From CAYVQB01 sp964453985 (GTDB taxonomy: Bacteria; Babelota; Babeliae; Babelales; UASB340): 16,309 nt of DNA. The position numbers and the translations under genes are program-made. The notes beneath the pieces are model-generated. The model did not search any database. It was not told where the DNA came from and was given only the letters and a program-made list of their open reading frames with translations. This document shows, one piece after another, positions 6,463 to 14,353 of the stretch; within the stretch, counting starts at the first letter, position 1, and every line of letters begins with the position of its first letter. The stretch covers positions 1 through 16,309 of the forward strand of contig CAYVQB010000021.1 of NCBI GenBank assembly GCA_964453985.1, read 5' to 3'.

Positions 6463-8223
6463 ATGAACCAAAATAGCAATCTTAATTTAGCCAGAAAATG
6501 GCGTTCCAGAAACTTTGATGAAATAATTGGTCAAGAAATACCAATCAAAACCATTAAAAACAGTATTTATTTAAAGAAATTTTTTCCTGTGTATCTGTTT
6601 GCAGGACAAAGAGGTTGCGGTAAAACCTCAACAGCCCGCATATTTGCTGCAGCAATAAATTGTCACAATCTGCAAAATTTCCAAAAGGATCCGGCTAAGA
6701 ATCCTGTGCCATGCCTTGAGTGTGACTCTTGTAAGGCTATGGCAAAAAGCAATCACCCTGACTTTATAGAGATAGATGCAGCATCTCATACTGGAGTAGA
6801 AAACGTTCGTCAAATCTTAGAATCCTGCTCCTATATGCCAATCTTTGGTTCAAAGAAAATATATCTAATAGATGAAGCGCATATGCTAAGTAAGGCCGCC
6901 TTCAATGCATTTTTAAAAATATTAGAAGAACCTCCCAAATCTGCCCTATTTATATTGGCAACAACAGAACTACAAAAATTCCCCCAAACAGTGTTATCTA
7001 GATGCTTCCAGGTTATATTTAAATCCATAAATAATGATAGCTTAAAGGCACACTTACAGAATATATGTAAACACGAACAAATAGAAATTGAAGACAAAGC
7101 CTTAGATCTAATAATACAAGAATCAGAAGGCTCAGCCAGAGATGCTATAAACTTGCTGGAAAGAATACGATTTAGCAGAGATTCAATAACAGTTGAGTCC
7201 CTATTGCATGTTTTGGGTAAGATAAGCGAAAAAGAACTCCTAGAAATTTTTGACACTCTCCTAGACAAGAACCCAAAACAACTTCTTGAAAAATTAAACG
7301 CCATCTCATTTGAGACCTTAGACAGTCAAAGCTTATGGAACATGTTAGTACAGCTTTGCAGAAGTCTGATATGGGTAAAATTTGAAACAAAAACCCTGCC
7401 TACTTATTTTAATGATAAACCAGCTCTTGAAGCTCTGGCTCAAAAATGCTCAACAAATAGACTAAATGCAATATTACAACTCTTGTGGTCCCAAGAAGAA
7501 ATCTTTTTAAAAACACCACAAAAGACTATATTCTTAGAAACTGTATTGCTTCAGATTTGCCAACAAGAAAATATTGCAGATCTACAAGAGTTAATTGGCT
7601 TGTACAAAGCAAACAAGAGCCAACCATTACCTCCTGTGCAAAAAGCTGAAAAGTCTCCACCGGTGCAAGCAAGAGTCCCTGAACCCAGGCCCGTAATTAA
7701 CAAGTTTAGTACCATTATCCCTGAGAAAAAAGCAATTGAACCAATTGACCCAATTGAACCAACAGTCACAACCCCAATAATACAAAAAGATACTGATAAC
7801 AATTGGCAGCAGTTTTTAAAAAAAATAGCCCTATTAGACGACGCATTATTAAAAACAATAATAAATCAGGCCACTTTCCTAGGGTTTGATAAAGAAAAAA
7901 AAGTTATTAACATAGCTTTGAGTAACAATAGCAATTTCTTTAAAGATAAGCTCAGAGAGTCTAAAAGCATTTGGGGAAAGGCTTTTTTCGAAATTTTCAC
8001 ACAATATACAGATTTTAATCTTGTTCAACAAACCAATAAGCCTGTTAGCACCCCACAAGCACCTAATCAGCAAAATTACCAACCAAAAACAAATCCATTG
8101 TACCAAATTAAACAATCAGGCTATAATAATAATGCTAACTATTTAAGCATTACAAACGAACAAGAATGGCCCAAGGCTAGTTTATTAACAAAATTTTTTC
8201 CAGGTAAAATTAAAAAGCTATGA
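6463..8223 (+). CDS. dnaX: DNA polymerase III subunit tau (gamma/tau), clamp-loader ATPase
   Basis: DnaX is the motor of the clamp loader that places the beta sliding clamp on primed DNA and, as tau, ties polymerase cores and helicase together. The AAA+ core shows Walker A GQRGCGKT (48-55), the zinc module Cys67, Cys84, Cys87 and Cys90, Walker B IYLIDEAH with Asp137-Glu138, sensor 1 ATTE, and the SRC motif (179-181) with arginine finger Arg180. Lid and collar domains follow to about residue 380. A Pro-rich linker (about 385-450) includes repeated Ile-Glu/Asp-Pro units. The C-terminal part is divergent and ends about residue 586. A run of eight A at 7818-7825 sits at the linker/C-domain junction with a stop in a shifted frame. 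The gene overlaps der by ATGA. Confidence 0.96.
   Translation: MNQNSNLNLARKWRSRNFDEIIGQEIPIKTIKNSIYLKKFFPVYLFAGQRGCGKTSTARIFAAAINCHNLQNFQKDPAKNPVPCLECDSCKAMAKSNHPDFIEIDAASHTGVENVRQILESCSYMPIFGSKKIYLIDEAHMLSKAAFNAFLKILEEPPKSALFILATTELQKFPQTVLSRCFQVIFKSINNDSLKAHLQNICKHEQIEIEDKALDLIIQESEGSARDAINLLERIRFSRDSITVESLLHVLGKISEKELLEIFDTLLDKNPKQLLEKLNAISFETLDSQSLWNMLVQLCRSLIWVKFETKTLPTYFNDKPALEALAQKCSTNRLNAILQLLWSQEEIFLKTPQKTIFLETVLLQICQQENIADLQELIGLYKANKSQPLPPVQKAEKSPPVQARVPEPRPVINKFSTIIPEKKAIEPIDPIEPTVTTPIIQKDTDNNWQQFLKKIALLDDALLKTIINQATFLGFDKEKKVINIALSNNSNFFKDKLRESKSIWGKAFFEIFTQYTDFNLVQQTNKPVSTPQAPNQQNYQPKTNPLYQIKQSGYNNNANYLSITNEQEWPKASLLTKFFPGKIKKL
7816..7828 (+). other. A8 slippery tract in dnaX with immediate shifted-frame stop
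   Basis: Codons TTA-AAA-AAA-ATA-G contain eight consecutive A (7818-7825). Loss of one A, or gain of two, in the transcript turns the next codon into TAG, ending the protein after residue 454, just past the Pro-rich linker. That would give a gamma-like product with the AAA+ and collar domains but not the last about 132 residues. A -1 ribosomal shift would not stop at once. Some bacteria are known to make gamma by slippage in dnaX; its use here is inference. Confidence 0.35.
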
Positions 8224-9554
8224 GTAAGATTACAAAATATCCAAAAGTCATTATCGCCGGCAGAACAAATGTAGGAAAATCTACATTATTTAATCGATTT
8301 TCAAAGGGCACCCGAGCAATAGTATTGCATGAAGAAGGAGTAACTCGAGATTACGTAAGCGAAATTATTTCTTGGGATAACAAAAAGTTTGAACTTGTTG
8401 ATACTGGAGGCATTTCTTTAAAGAAGAAAAGAAATGCTACTGATCCAATACTAGAACAAGTCAGGGTCAAGGTTCTTGAGATGCTATCAAAGGCTGCGAT
8501 AATATTGTTCGTATGCGACGCAAAAAACGGATTAGTACAAGAAGACCTCCAAATAGCAAAGGTCTTGCATAAAACAAACAAGCCAGTCCTCCTCTTACTT
8601 AATAAAGCTGATAACCAAGCAGCATACGAATCTAACTATCCTGAATTTTATAAGTTAGGATTTAAAGATATTCTTCCTATTTCAGCAACTCACGGAACAG
8701 GAATGGTTGATTTATTAGAAAAGATAACTGAACATGTCAATGCACAGGCAGAAGAAGTAGTAGACGAAAAGCCGGAATACAAGGTTACTATACTTGGAAA
8801 ACCAAATGTAGGTAAATCATCCCTTATGAATATCCTGGCAAGAAAAGATCGTTCTATTGTTACAGAAGTCGCAGGAACAACTCGAGAAGCAATTTCTGAG
8901 ACAATCTATTCTTCTCAAGATCTTGTAAAAATTACAGATACCGCTGGAGTAAGAAGAAAGAGCCGAGTAGCACAAGACCTAGAAAGTTTGATGGTCAAAA
9001 GTTCTTTAGAAGCGGTCAGAACCTCTGATATCGTAATGATAATGATTGATGCATCAACAACAAAACTAACTGACCAAGAGCTAAAGCTTTTGTTTTATGC
9101 ATACGAACAAAAAAAATCAATATTAATTCTACTCAACAAAACAGATCTATTAGGCGAATATGATAGAGAAAGTTTTGAACATGAATTAACACAATATGAC
9201 TACTTCCTTAAAAAGATTCCTAAACTTTGGATCTCATGTAAAGACAAAAAGAATATAGGTAAAATCATTTTACAGCTTGAAAAGGCATGGCACCGTAGAA
9301 AACAAGAATTTAATAGCACTAAAGTTAATGAAGCGGTACAGGAAGAATGGCAAAAAAAACCAATGTATCACAAAAGAAACGCCTTGAGACTATTCAAAAT
9401 CAGACATGTTAAAGCAAGAATTCCAACTTTTGTCTTACATGTAAATCATCCTGAATGGTTTAAAGAACCTCAACTTGGTTTTATAGAAAACATTTTACGT
9501 AAAAATTATGACCTCGAAGGCTGCCCAGTACAATTTGTTATAAAAAAAGTATAG
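8220..9554 (+). CDS. der: Ribosome assembly GTPase Der (EngA)
   Basis: Der is an essential GTPase with two tandem G domains that acts in late maturation of the 50S subunit. The first G domain shows G1 GRTNVGKS (14-21), G3 DTGG (61-64) and G4 NKAD (128-131). The second shows G1 GKPNVGKS (193-200), G3 DTAGVRR and G4 NKTD. A KH-like C-terminal domain (about 355-444) ends with the family-type CPVQFVIKK. Length 444 is normal. The ATG lies inside the dnaX stop (ATGA overlap, 8220-8223), implying translational coupling, and the stop is one base from the lptB start. Nothing is missing from the catalytic motifs. Confidence 0.97.
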   Translation: MSKITKYPKVIIAGRTNVGKSTLFNRFSKGTRAIVLHEEGVTRDYVSEIISWDNKKFELVDTGGISLKKKRNATDPILEQVRVKVLEMLSKAAIILFVCDAKNGLVQEDLQIAKVLHKTNKPVLLLLNKADNQAAYESNYPEFYKLGFKDILPISATHGTGMVDLLEKITEHVNAQAEEVVDEKPEYKVTILGKPNVGKSSLMNILARKDRSIVTEVAGTTREAISETIYSSQDLVKITDTAGVRRKSRVAQDLESLMVKSSLEAVRTSDIVMIMIDASTTKLTDQELKLLFYAYEQKKSILILLNKTDLLGEYDRESFEHELTQYDYFLKKIPKLWISCKDKKNIGKIILQLEKAWHRRKQEFNSTKVNEAVQEEWQKKPMYHKRNALRLFKIRHVKARIPTFVLHVNHPEWFKEPQLGFIENILRKNYDLEGCPVQFVIKKV

Positions 9555-9555
9555 T

Positions 9556-10344
9556 ATGGCTTATCTGGCAACTAAAAATCTCTCTCAATCATATAAAACT
9601 AAACAGATACTAAACAACGTTTCTTTTTATGCGAGCTTGGGAGAAGTTGTTGCCTTTTTAGGACCAAATGGTGCTGGTAAAACTACTCTACTTAGAACAA
9701 TTATGGGACTACTCAAGAGCCCAAAACAAACTGATGACTCCAACCTTATTACACTTGATAATAAGATTATAAATCATTGGACCATATATAAAAGGGTGGA
9801 AAACGGCATCTTATACCTGCCTCAGCAAACATCTCTTATCGCTCAGATGAGCGTCCTCGATAATTTAAAACTTGTTTATCAATATCATTCTTATTGGAAA
9901 AACAAAGATTATGAAATTTTTAAGAAAGAGATGCTCAAAGGCCTTGGGCAAACAGGATTAACAGAACATTCAAAACAATTAGCAGGCACTCTTTCTGGTG
10001 GCCAGAAAAGAAAACTAGAAGTCACTAGATCTATTTTAATGCATCCAAAAGTTATAATTCTTGATGAACCTTTTGCCGGCGTTGACCCAAAATCAATTTA
10101 TGAATTAAAACAAATATTTTCTGATATGGCAAAAGATAGTATTGCTGTGTTAATATCAGATCATAATGTTGACCAGCTTCTATCTATTGCTGACAGAATT
10201 TATGTACTTATTAGTGGGAAAATAGTTACAACTGGTGGAGTTAAAGATATAATAAATAACCAGTATACAAAAGAGATGTATTTAGGTAAGCAGTTTTCTA
10301 CAGAAATTAAGGAGAAATATGAAGAGACAAATCACATTTCATAA
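9556..10344 (+). CDS. lptB: LPS export ABC transporter ATPase LptB
   Basis: LptB is the cytoplasmic ATPase that powers extraction of LPS from the inner membrane by LptFG and its passage over the LptC-A-D bridge. Walker A is GPNGAGKT (36-43), Q-loop LPQQ (88-91), signature LSGGQ (146-150), Walker B VIILDEP with Asp170-Glu171, and H-loop His203. Stretches typical of LptB rather than other ABC ATPases are DEPFAGVDP and SDHNV, and YLPQ followed by MSVLDNL. A short insertion (about residues 57-66) and a C-terminal tail beyond residue 240 make it slightly longer than the usual 240. It starts one base after der, and its last 26 nt overlap hpf. In many proteobacteria the order is lptB-rpoN-hpf; rpoN is absent here. 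Confidence 0.88.
   Translation: MAYLATKNLSQSYKTKQILNNVSFYASLGEVVAFLGPNGAGKTTLLRTIMGLLKSPKQTDDSNLITLDNKIINHWTIYKRVENGILYLPQQTSLIAQMSVLDNLKLVYQYHSYWKNKDYEIFKKEMLKGLGQTGLTEHSKQLAGTLSGGQKRKLEVTRSILMHPKVIILDEPFAGVDPKSIYELKQIFSDMAKDSIAVLISDHNVDQLLSIADRIYVLISGKIVTTGGVKDIINNQYTKEMYLGKQFSTEIKEKYEETNHIS
10309..10321 (+). promoter_or_regulatory. Strong ribosome binding site that sets the hpf start
   Basis: AAGGAG at 10309-10314, inside the end of lptB, precedes the ATG at 10319 by 4 nt. It is one of the best Shine-Dalgarno matches in the window and supports the 26-nt overlap as real. Confidence 0.75.
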
Positions 10345-10681
10345 TATGCCACATTCTGAACCAATGGAAGCTCACGCAAATGAAAAGCTAAACAAATTAG
10401 AAGAGTTTCTAAAAGATCCAGAATTCACAACTCCGATGAATATACAGCTCTGGTTAAAAGCCAATCCTCAACATCCTCATCATGCAGTAGAATTATTACT
10501 CAAAACACCTCAGCTTTCACTAGAGGCTCATGATGAAGGTACAGACATGTACGTTACTATCGACAATACAATTGATAAGATGGTCAAACTTCTAGTAAAA
10601 GAAAAGAAAAAAAATATAGATAAACGACAAAAAGTCGAAACCGAAAAAACAGCGTTCGCTGACGACAAATATAGTCTTTAG
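10319..10681 (+). CDS. hpf: Ribosome hibernation promoting factor / RaiA family protein
   Basis: HPF/RaiA proteins bind the decoding centre of the 30S subunit, block mRNA and tRNA, and store ribosomes in inactive form under poor growth. The 120 residues match the short form: a first strand KRQITFHNM, a helix HANEKLNKLEEF, strand MNIQLWLK, then HHAVELLLKTPQLSLEAHDEG, followed by DMYVTIDNTIDKMVKLLVKEKKK, cited only by its hallmark D-MY-TID pattern. A basic tail ends the protein. The long-HPF dimerisation domain is absent. Position after lptB matches the conserved lptB-hpf neighbourhood. The start is set by its strong ribosome binding site. The symbol hpf is chosen over raiA by context. Confidence 0.88.
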   Translation: MKRQITFHNMPHSEPMEAHANEKLNKLEEFLKDPEFTTPMNIQLWLKANPQHPHHAVELLLKTPQLSLEAHDEGTDMYVTIDNTIDKMVKLLVKEKKKNIDKRQKVETEKTAFADDKYSL

Positions 10682-10688
10682 AATTTTC

Positions 10689-10717
10689 AGCAGGGCCTTT
10701 GCCCTGCTTTTTTTTTT
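10689..10717 (+). terminator. Intrinsic terminator after hpf
   Basis: AGCAGGGC (10689-10696) pairs perfectly with GCCCTGCT (10701-10708) around loop CTTT, followed by a run of ten T (10708-10717). It is the only classic strong terminator I see in the window. It closes the dnaX operon and ends directly against the namZ ribosome binding site. Confidence 0.93.
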
Positions 10718-10728
10718 AGGGGGAAGTA

Positions 10729-11970
10729 ATGAAAAAATATTTATTCTTATTTATTTTACCCATCCTATTTCATACAAACTTAAAATCAATCCATCCTCTG
10801 GTTAGAACAGGAATAGACGTCTTACGTAATAATAATTTCGATGTCTTAAAAAATAAAAAAATAGGTCTAATTACAAACGCAACGGGAGTAGATAGTAACC
10901 TAAAATCAACAATAGACATTTTACATGCAAATAAAAGTTGTAAGCTTATCGCCCTATTTTGTCCCGAACATGGGATAAGAGGCGATAAAATAGCTGGTGA
11001 ATATATTGAAAGCTACAGAGATCCTATAACAAAATTAAGAGTCTTTTCTTTACACGGAAAAACAAGAAAACCAACAAGACTCATGCTAAAAAATATAGAC
11101 ACACTTGTTTATGACATACAAGACATAGGTTGCCGATCTTATACTTATATAAGCACAATGGGACTTGCTATGCAGGCTGCTGCTGAAAATAACATAGATT
11201 TTGTGATCTTAGATCGCCCTAATCCATTAGGTGGCAAAAAAATAGAGGGGCCAATAATAAAAGAAAAATATTTATCTTTTATAGGCAAATTCAAAATACC
11301 ATATATTTATGGGTTAACCTGTGGTGAACTTGCAACTTTATTAAACTCCGAAAACATGCTTGGGGTAAGCAAAAAATGTAAGCTGAAAGTTGTAAGAATG
11401 CAAAATTGGAAACGTACTATGGGCTTTACGGATACTTGTTTACCATGGATACCAACTTCACCTCATATTCCAAATAAAGACAGCGCTTTCTATTATCCTG
11501 CTTCAGGAATAGTGGGTGAACTTCAAGTTATATCAACAGGAATAGGCTACACGTTACCCTTTCAGACTTTTGCAGCTGAATGGATAAATGAGCAAGAACT
11601 TGCAAAACATATGAACGCTTTAAACTTATATGGCGTAAAGTTTAGCCCTGTTTGTTACAAACCATTTTACGGTCAAAGTAAAAATAAAGAATTTCATGGA
11701 GTACAGATACATCTTACAGACCCAAAGCGTGCTAATTTAATGGATATTCAATTTCATTTTATAAAAGTTCACAACAAGCTTTATCCCAAAAAAGATCTGT
11801 TTAAACTTGCTACAAGAAGTCGAATTAGCATGTTTGATAAAGCTGTTGGCACAAGTAAAATAAGAAAAGCGCTTACTAACAATATTAGCGTTAATAATAT
11901 TAAACAAAAATTTGAAAAAGATATAACTTATTTCAAACGTTTATCCCGAAAACATTATTTGTATAGGTAA
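10729..11970 (+). CDS. namZ: Exported exo-beta-N-acetylmuramidase, DUF1343/NamZ family (GH171)
   Basis: DUF1343 proteins such as Bacillus subtilis NamZ (YbbC) remove MurNAc from the non-reducing ends of peptidoglycan fragments. A hydrophobic N-terminal signal (about residues 1-20) predicts export. Family-like blocks are RTGIDVL near residue 26, GLITNATGVD (46-55), CPEHGIRG with Glu80 as the likely conserved acidic active-site residue, DIQDIGCRSYTY, VILDRPNPLGG, and ISTGIGYTLPF. Length 413 is normal. The ribosome binding site AGGGGGA (10718-10724) abuts the upstream terminator, so it seems to lack room for its own promoter downstream of it. nagZ follows after 5 nt, the same partnership seen in B. 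subtilis. Family is well supported; substrate is by family. Confidence 0.85.
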   Translation: MKKYLFLFILPILFHTNLKSIHPLVRTGIDVLRNNNFDVLKNKKIGLITNATGVDSNLKSTIDILHANKSCKLIALFCPEHGIRGDKIAGEYIESYRDPITKLRVFSLHGKTRKPTRLMLKNIDTLVYDIQDIGCRSYTYISTMGLAMQAAAENNIDFVILDRPNPLGGKKIEGPIIKEKYLSFIGKFKIPYIYGLTCGELATLLNSENMLGVSKKCKLKVVRMQNWKRTMGFTDTCLPWIPTSPHIPNKDSAFYYPASGIVGELQVISTGIGYTLPFQTFAAEWINEQELAKHMNALNLYGVKFSPVCYKPFYGQSKNKEFHGVQIHLTDPKRANLMDIQFHFIKVHNKLYPKKDLFKLATRSRISMFDKAVGTSKIRKALTNNISVNNIKQKFEKDITYFKRLSRKHYLYR

Positions 11971-11975
11971 AAACC

Positions 11976-13166
11976 ATGACAAGAACAAAAAGCTTTCTTT
12001 TTGTAATCGTTACTTTATTTATATCAAATCTTAACGCAGGCTGGGCCGAAGATACTTTAGAGCACATGTCACTAAAAGAAAAAATCGGACAGCTTTTCAT
12101 GATAAGAGCATTCTCAAAGAATCAAGACTTTTTACCATGTATACCAATAGACCAATCCCTGTTAAATTTAATTAAAAACTATCATATTGGTGGGTTAATT
12201 TTTTTCCAAGGGGATCCTGAAACACAAGTCAAACTAACAAATTACTATCAAAGACAAAGTCCTGTACCTCTTTTAATTGGACAAGATTGTGAATGGGGCT
12301 TGGGTATGCGCCTTAAAAAGGCAATATCTTATCCCAAAAATTTATTCCTAGGCAAGATTAAAAACTATGCTTTAATTCACGATCTGGGCAAAGAAATTGG
12401 CCGTCAATGCAAAGCATTAGGAATACATATAAACTTTGCACCAGTCATTGATGTCAACACTAACCCGAACAATCCTGTCATAGGCATTCGTTCTTTTAGT
12501 GAAGACAAAGAAGAGGTCGTAAAAAATGGATTAGCATTTGCAACAGGATTACTAGACGCTGGCATTATCCCAAGCTTAAAACACTTTCCTGGACATGGAG
12601 ACACAGACAAAGATTCTCACTTAGATTTACCAATAATAAATCACAATTTAGAACGATTATTTTCGGAAGAATTATACCCATTTAATAAAATGATAGAACA
12701 ACTACAAAACAATATCTCTATTATGATTGCACATCTATCTGTCCCTAAGCTTGAACCAAACCCAAAGCTTCCAACAACTTTATCAAGAAAAGTTGTCACT
12801 GGATTATTAAAAGAACAATTGGGGTTTAATGGGCTTATTATATCTGATGCATTAGAAATGAAAGGTGTTTTAAAGTATTTCTCCCCAGAACAAGCAGCAT
12901 TCTTAGCATTAAAAGCTGGCAACGACATACTGCTATGCCCACAAAATATCCCAGAATCTATTGAACTTATTAAGCAAGCCATAAAAGAAGAAATAATTCT
13001 AGAACAAGAACTTGATGACCATGTATTAAAAATACTAAAAGCTAAAGAAAAATTAAATTTACACAACCAAAAGCTTGTACCAGAAGAAAATATAATAAAA
13101 AGAATAAATACTGAGTATGCATATAAACTCAAAGAAGATCTTTTAGGTCATATAGCAAAGTCTTAG
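11976..13166 (+). CDS. nagZ: Exported beta-N-acetylhexosaminidase NagZ (GH3)
   Basis: NagZ removes GlcNAc from the non-reducing ends of peptidoglycan fragments with retention, through a glycosyl-enzyme. The GH3 barrel shows QLFMIRAF, GGLIFFQGD, LLIGQD, INFAPVIDVNTNP, then KHFPGHGDTDKDSH (202-215) holding the Asp213-His215 acid/base dyad, and GLIISDALEMKGV with nucleophile Asp291. Only the single catalytic domain is present, as in Gram-negative NagZ. Unlike cytosolic E. coli NagZ it has a clear N-terminal signal segment (about residues 4-21, ending near LNAGWA), so it should act outside the cytoplasm, like secreted B. subtilis NagZ. It starts 5 nt after namZ. Its last 38 bp overlap the convergent gene on the other strand. 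Confidence 0.92.
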   Translation: MTRTKSFLFVIVTLFISNLNAGWAEDTLEHMSLKEKIGQLFMIRAFSKNQDFLPCIPIDQSLLNLIKNYHIGGLIFFQGDPETQVKLTNYYQRQSPVPLLIGQDCEWGLGMRLKKAISYPKNLFLGKIKNYALIHDLGKEIGRQCKALGIHINFAPVIDVNTNPNNPVIGIRSFSEDKEEVVKNGLAFATGLLDAGIIPSLKHFPGHGDTDKDSHLDLPIINHNLERLFSEELYPFNKMIEQLQNNISIMIAHLSVPKLEPNPKLPTTLSRKVVTGLLKEQLGFNGLIISDALEMKGVLKYFSPEQAAFLALKAGNDILLCPQNIPESIELIKQAIKEEIILEQELDDHVLKILKAKEKLNLHNQKLVPEENIIKRINTEYAYKLKEDLLGHIAKS

Positions 13167-13506
13167 GCCTTGTTTTGCCATAGAGATCTAATACAAAACA
13201 AGAACAGAATAATTTCGCTTTTTCATCCCGAAACTCAAGCTCTAGCTCTATCTTAAAATCCTGATTAAAAAGCTTTTTGTTTTTTCTGAAAGAAGAAATG
13301 AATTCTATAACGGGTTCTGTTTTTATTTTCCAACTTTTTATTATAACTTTTGGGCTATCACAAGATACTCGAATGTTATCTTTAAAAATAGCTTTACTAT
13401 CATCTAGTTTTATTGGCAAAGCTACAGTATGTATCGAAGCACCTCGTATAAATATAAATGGGAACAAAGTTAATAAAAAAAATAATAATAAAAACTTTTT
13501 ATTCAT
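13129..13506 (-). CDS. Small exported protein of unknown function with CxC motif
   Basis: I do not recognise this 125-residue protein. It begins with MNKK and a strongly hydrophobic stretch (about residues 5-20), consistent with a signal peptide or membrane anchor. The mature part looks rich in beta-strands and has Cys49 plus a Cys101-Ser-Cys103 pair followed by FVLDLYGKTRP. The pattern faintly recalls N-terminal domains of DsbD-type thiol proteins, but this is not enough for a call. Its ATG overlaps the stop of the acyltransferase gene (ATGA, 13506-13503), so the two are translationally coupled. Its 3' end overlaps nagZ by 38 bp. The coupling and signal argue that it is a real gene. Confidence 0.7.
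   Translation of the reverse strand: MNKKFLLLFFLLTLFPFIFIRGASIHTVALPIKLDDSKAIFKDNIRVSCDSPKVIIKSWKIKTEPVIEFISSFRKNKKLFNQDFKIELELEFRDEKAKLFCSCFVLDLYGKTRPKTLLYDLKDLL
13169..13202. repeat. Perfect 9-bp inverted repeat just after nagZ
   Basis: CTTGTTTTG (13169-13177) and CAAAACAAG (13194-13202) can form a 9-bp hairpin with a 16-nt loop, starting two bases after the nagZ stop. It lies within the opposite-strand coding region. There is no T run on either strand, so it is not a classic terminator; it could protect or process the nagZ mRNA 3' end. Confidence 0.45.
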
Positions 13507-14342
13507 AAATTCTTAAATCTTTTATGCTGCCACATCCAAAGGCCAGGGCTTTTCAGTATAGCTTTTTCAAGAGCTTTGTTACTATCAAGAGCCATCTGAT
13601 ACTCAGGATCATCAAACTTCTTATAATCCTCTGGATACAGGGGAGCAAACGCTTCAAGTTCATACTTAAATAAACCCTTTGCAAACATAAAACCAGGGAC
13701 AATAGGCGCACCAGTCTTTATGCTGAGCTTAATAAACGCAGTATGCGTCCATACATTATGACCAAAGAATGGCACTCTAAGTCCATCTTTTGGAGAACAA
13801 TTTTGATCAATAATAAAGGTTACTATCTTACCCTGTTTTAACTGTCTATAAACAGACAAAATTGCATTCTGTTTTGCAATCAAAACATTACCACTTAACT
13901 GTCTATTATTTTTAACAAAATTTTCAAGCCAATTAATTTTTTTTATTGGATTATATAAAACCAAACTTTTTAAATTATTTAAAGCCAAATAATGTGCAGC
14001 CAACTCCCAACTTCCAAAGTGCGCAGTAGAAAGAATTGTCCCTTTATTTAAACGTAAAGCCTGAGTAAAATAATCTAAGTTTTTGGAAGATACAAATTTA
14101 TTTATATTTTTCTTATTATAAAATCTTAACAACAAAAAATCCGCGAAAGAATGACCCAGAGATATAAAACTATCTTTTAGAATTTTTTTATTTATTTTTT
14201 TATCTATATTTTTTTTTATTAAAAAACACAGATCTATATTTCTTTTCGCAACAGGCTTTCGCTTTTTAGAACAATAAAAAGCTAACAGTCCAACGAATCT
14301 AAATAGTGAAATTCCTAATAGCCTAAAAGTTGCAAAGATCAC
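13503..14342 (-). CDS. LpxL/HtrB-family lipid A (lysophospholipid) acyltransferase
   Basis: Members of this family transfer a secondary acyl chain from acyl-ACP to lipid A precursors at the inner membrane. The N-terminal helix (about residues 3-24) is a likely membrane anchor. The catalytic HX4D/E motif is AHFGSWE with His108 and Glu113. DQNCSPKDGLRVPFFG and the C-terminal WMWQHKRFK are typical of the family. At 279 residues it is close to the usual 290-310. The start is GTG (14342-14340), supported by AAAGGA 5 nt upstream; no earlier ATG is needed. It is divergent from the MATE gene and coupled to the small exported gene downstream. Which acyl position or lipid it modifies cannot be told. 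Confidence 0.88.
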   Translation of the reverse strand: MIFATFRLLGISLFRFVGLLAFYCSKKRKPVAKRNIDLCFLIKKNIDKKINKKILKDSFISLGHSFADFLLLRFYNKKNINKFVSSKNLDYFTQALRLNKGTILSTAHFGSWELAAHYLALNNLKSLVLYNPIKKINWLENFVKNNRQLSGNVLIAKQNAILSVYRQLKQGKIVTFIIDQNCSPKDGLRVPFFGHNVWTHTAFIKLSIKTGAPIVPGFMFAKGLFKYELEAFAPLYPEDYKKFDDPEYQMALDSNKALEKAILKSPGLWMWQHKRFKNL

Positions 14343-14347
14343 GCTTT

Positions 14348-14353
14348 TCCTTT
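14348..14353 (-). promoter_or_regulatory. Ribosome binding site supporting the GTG start of the acyltransferase
   Basis: Read on the minus strand, AAAGGA lies at 14353-14348, 5 nt before the GTG at 14342. It decides the start, since no in-frame ATG is available close upstream. Confidence 0.65.

Noticed and set aside
6831..7304. A 157-residue minus-strand frame inside dnaX
   Set aside because: It is antisense to the conserved AAA+ core of dnaX, with Ser/Leu-rich shadow composition and no motif.
12641..13132. A 163-residue minus-strand frame inside nagZ
   Set aside because: It is antisense to the GH3 catalytic domain, with the Ser/Phe/Cys-rich composition of a shadow frame.
13277..13516. A 79-residue plus-strand reading frame
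   Set aside because: It lies opposite the signal-peptide protein, which has ATGA coupling to its neighbour and a better coding profile. The plus frame has no ribosome binding site or family match.
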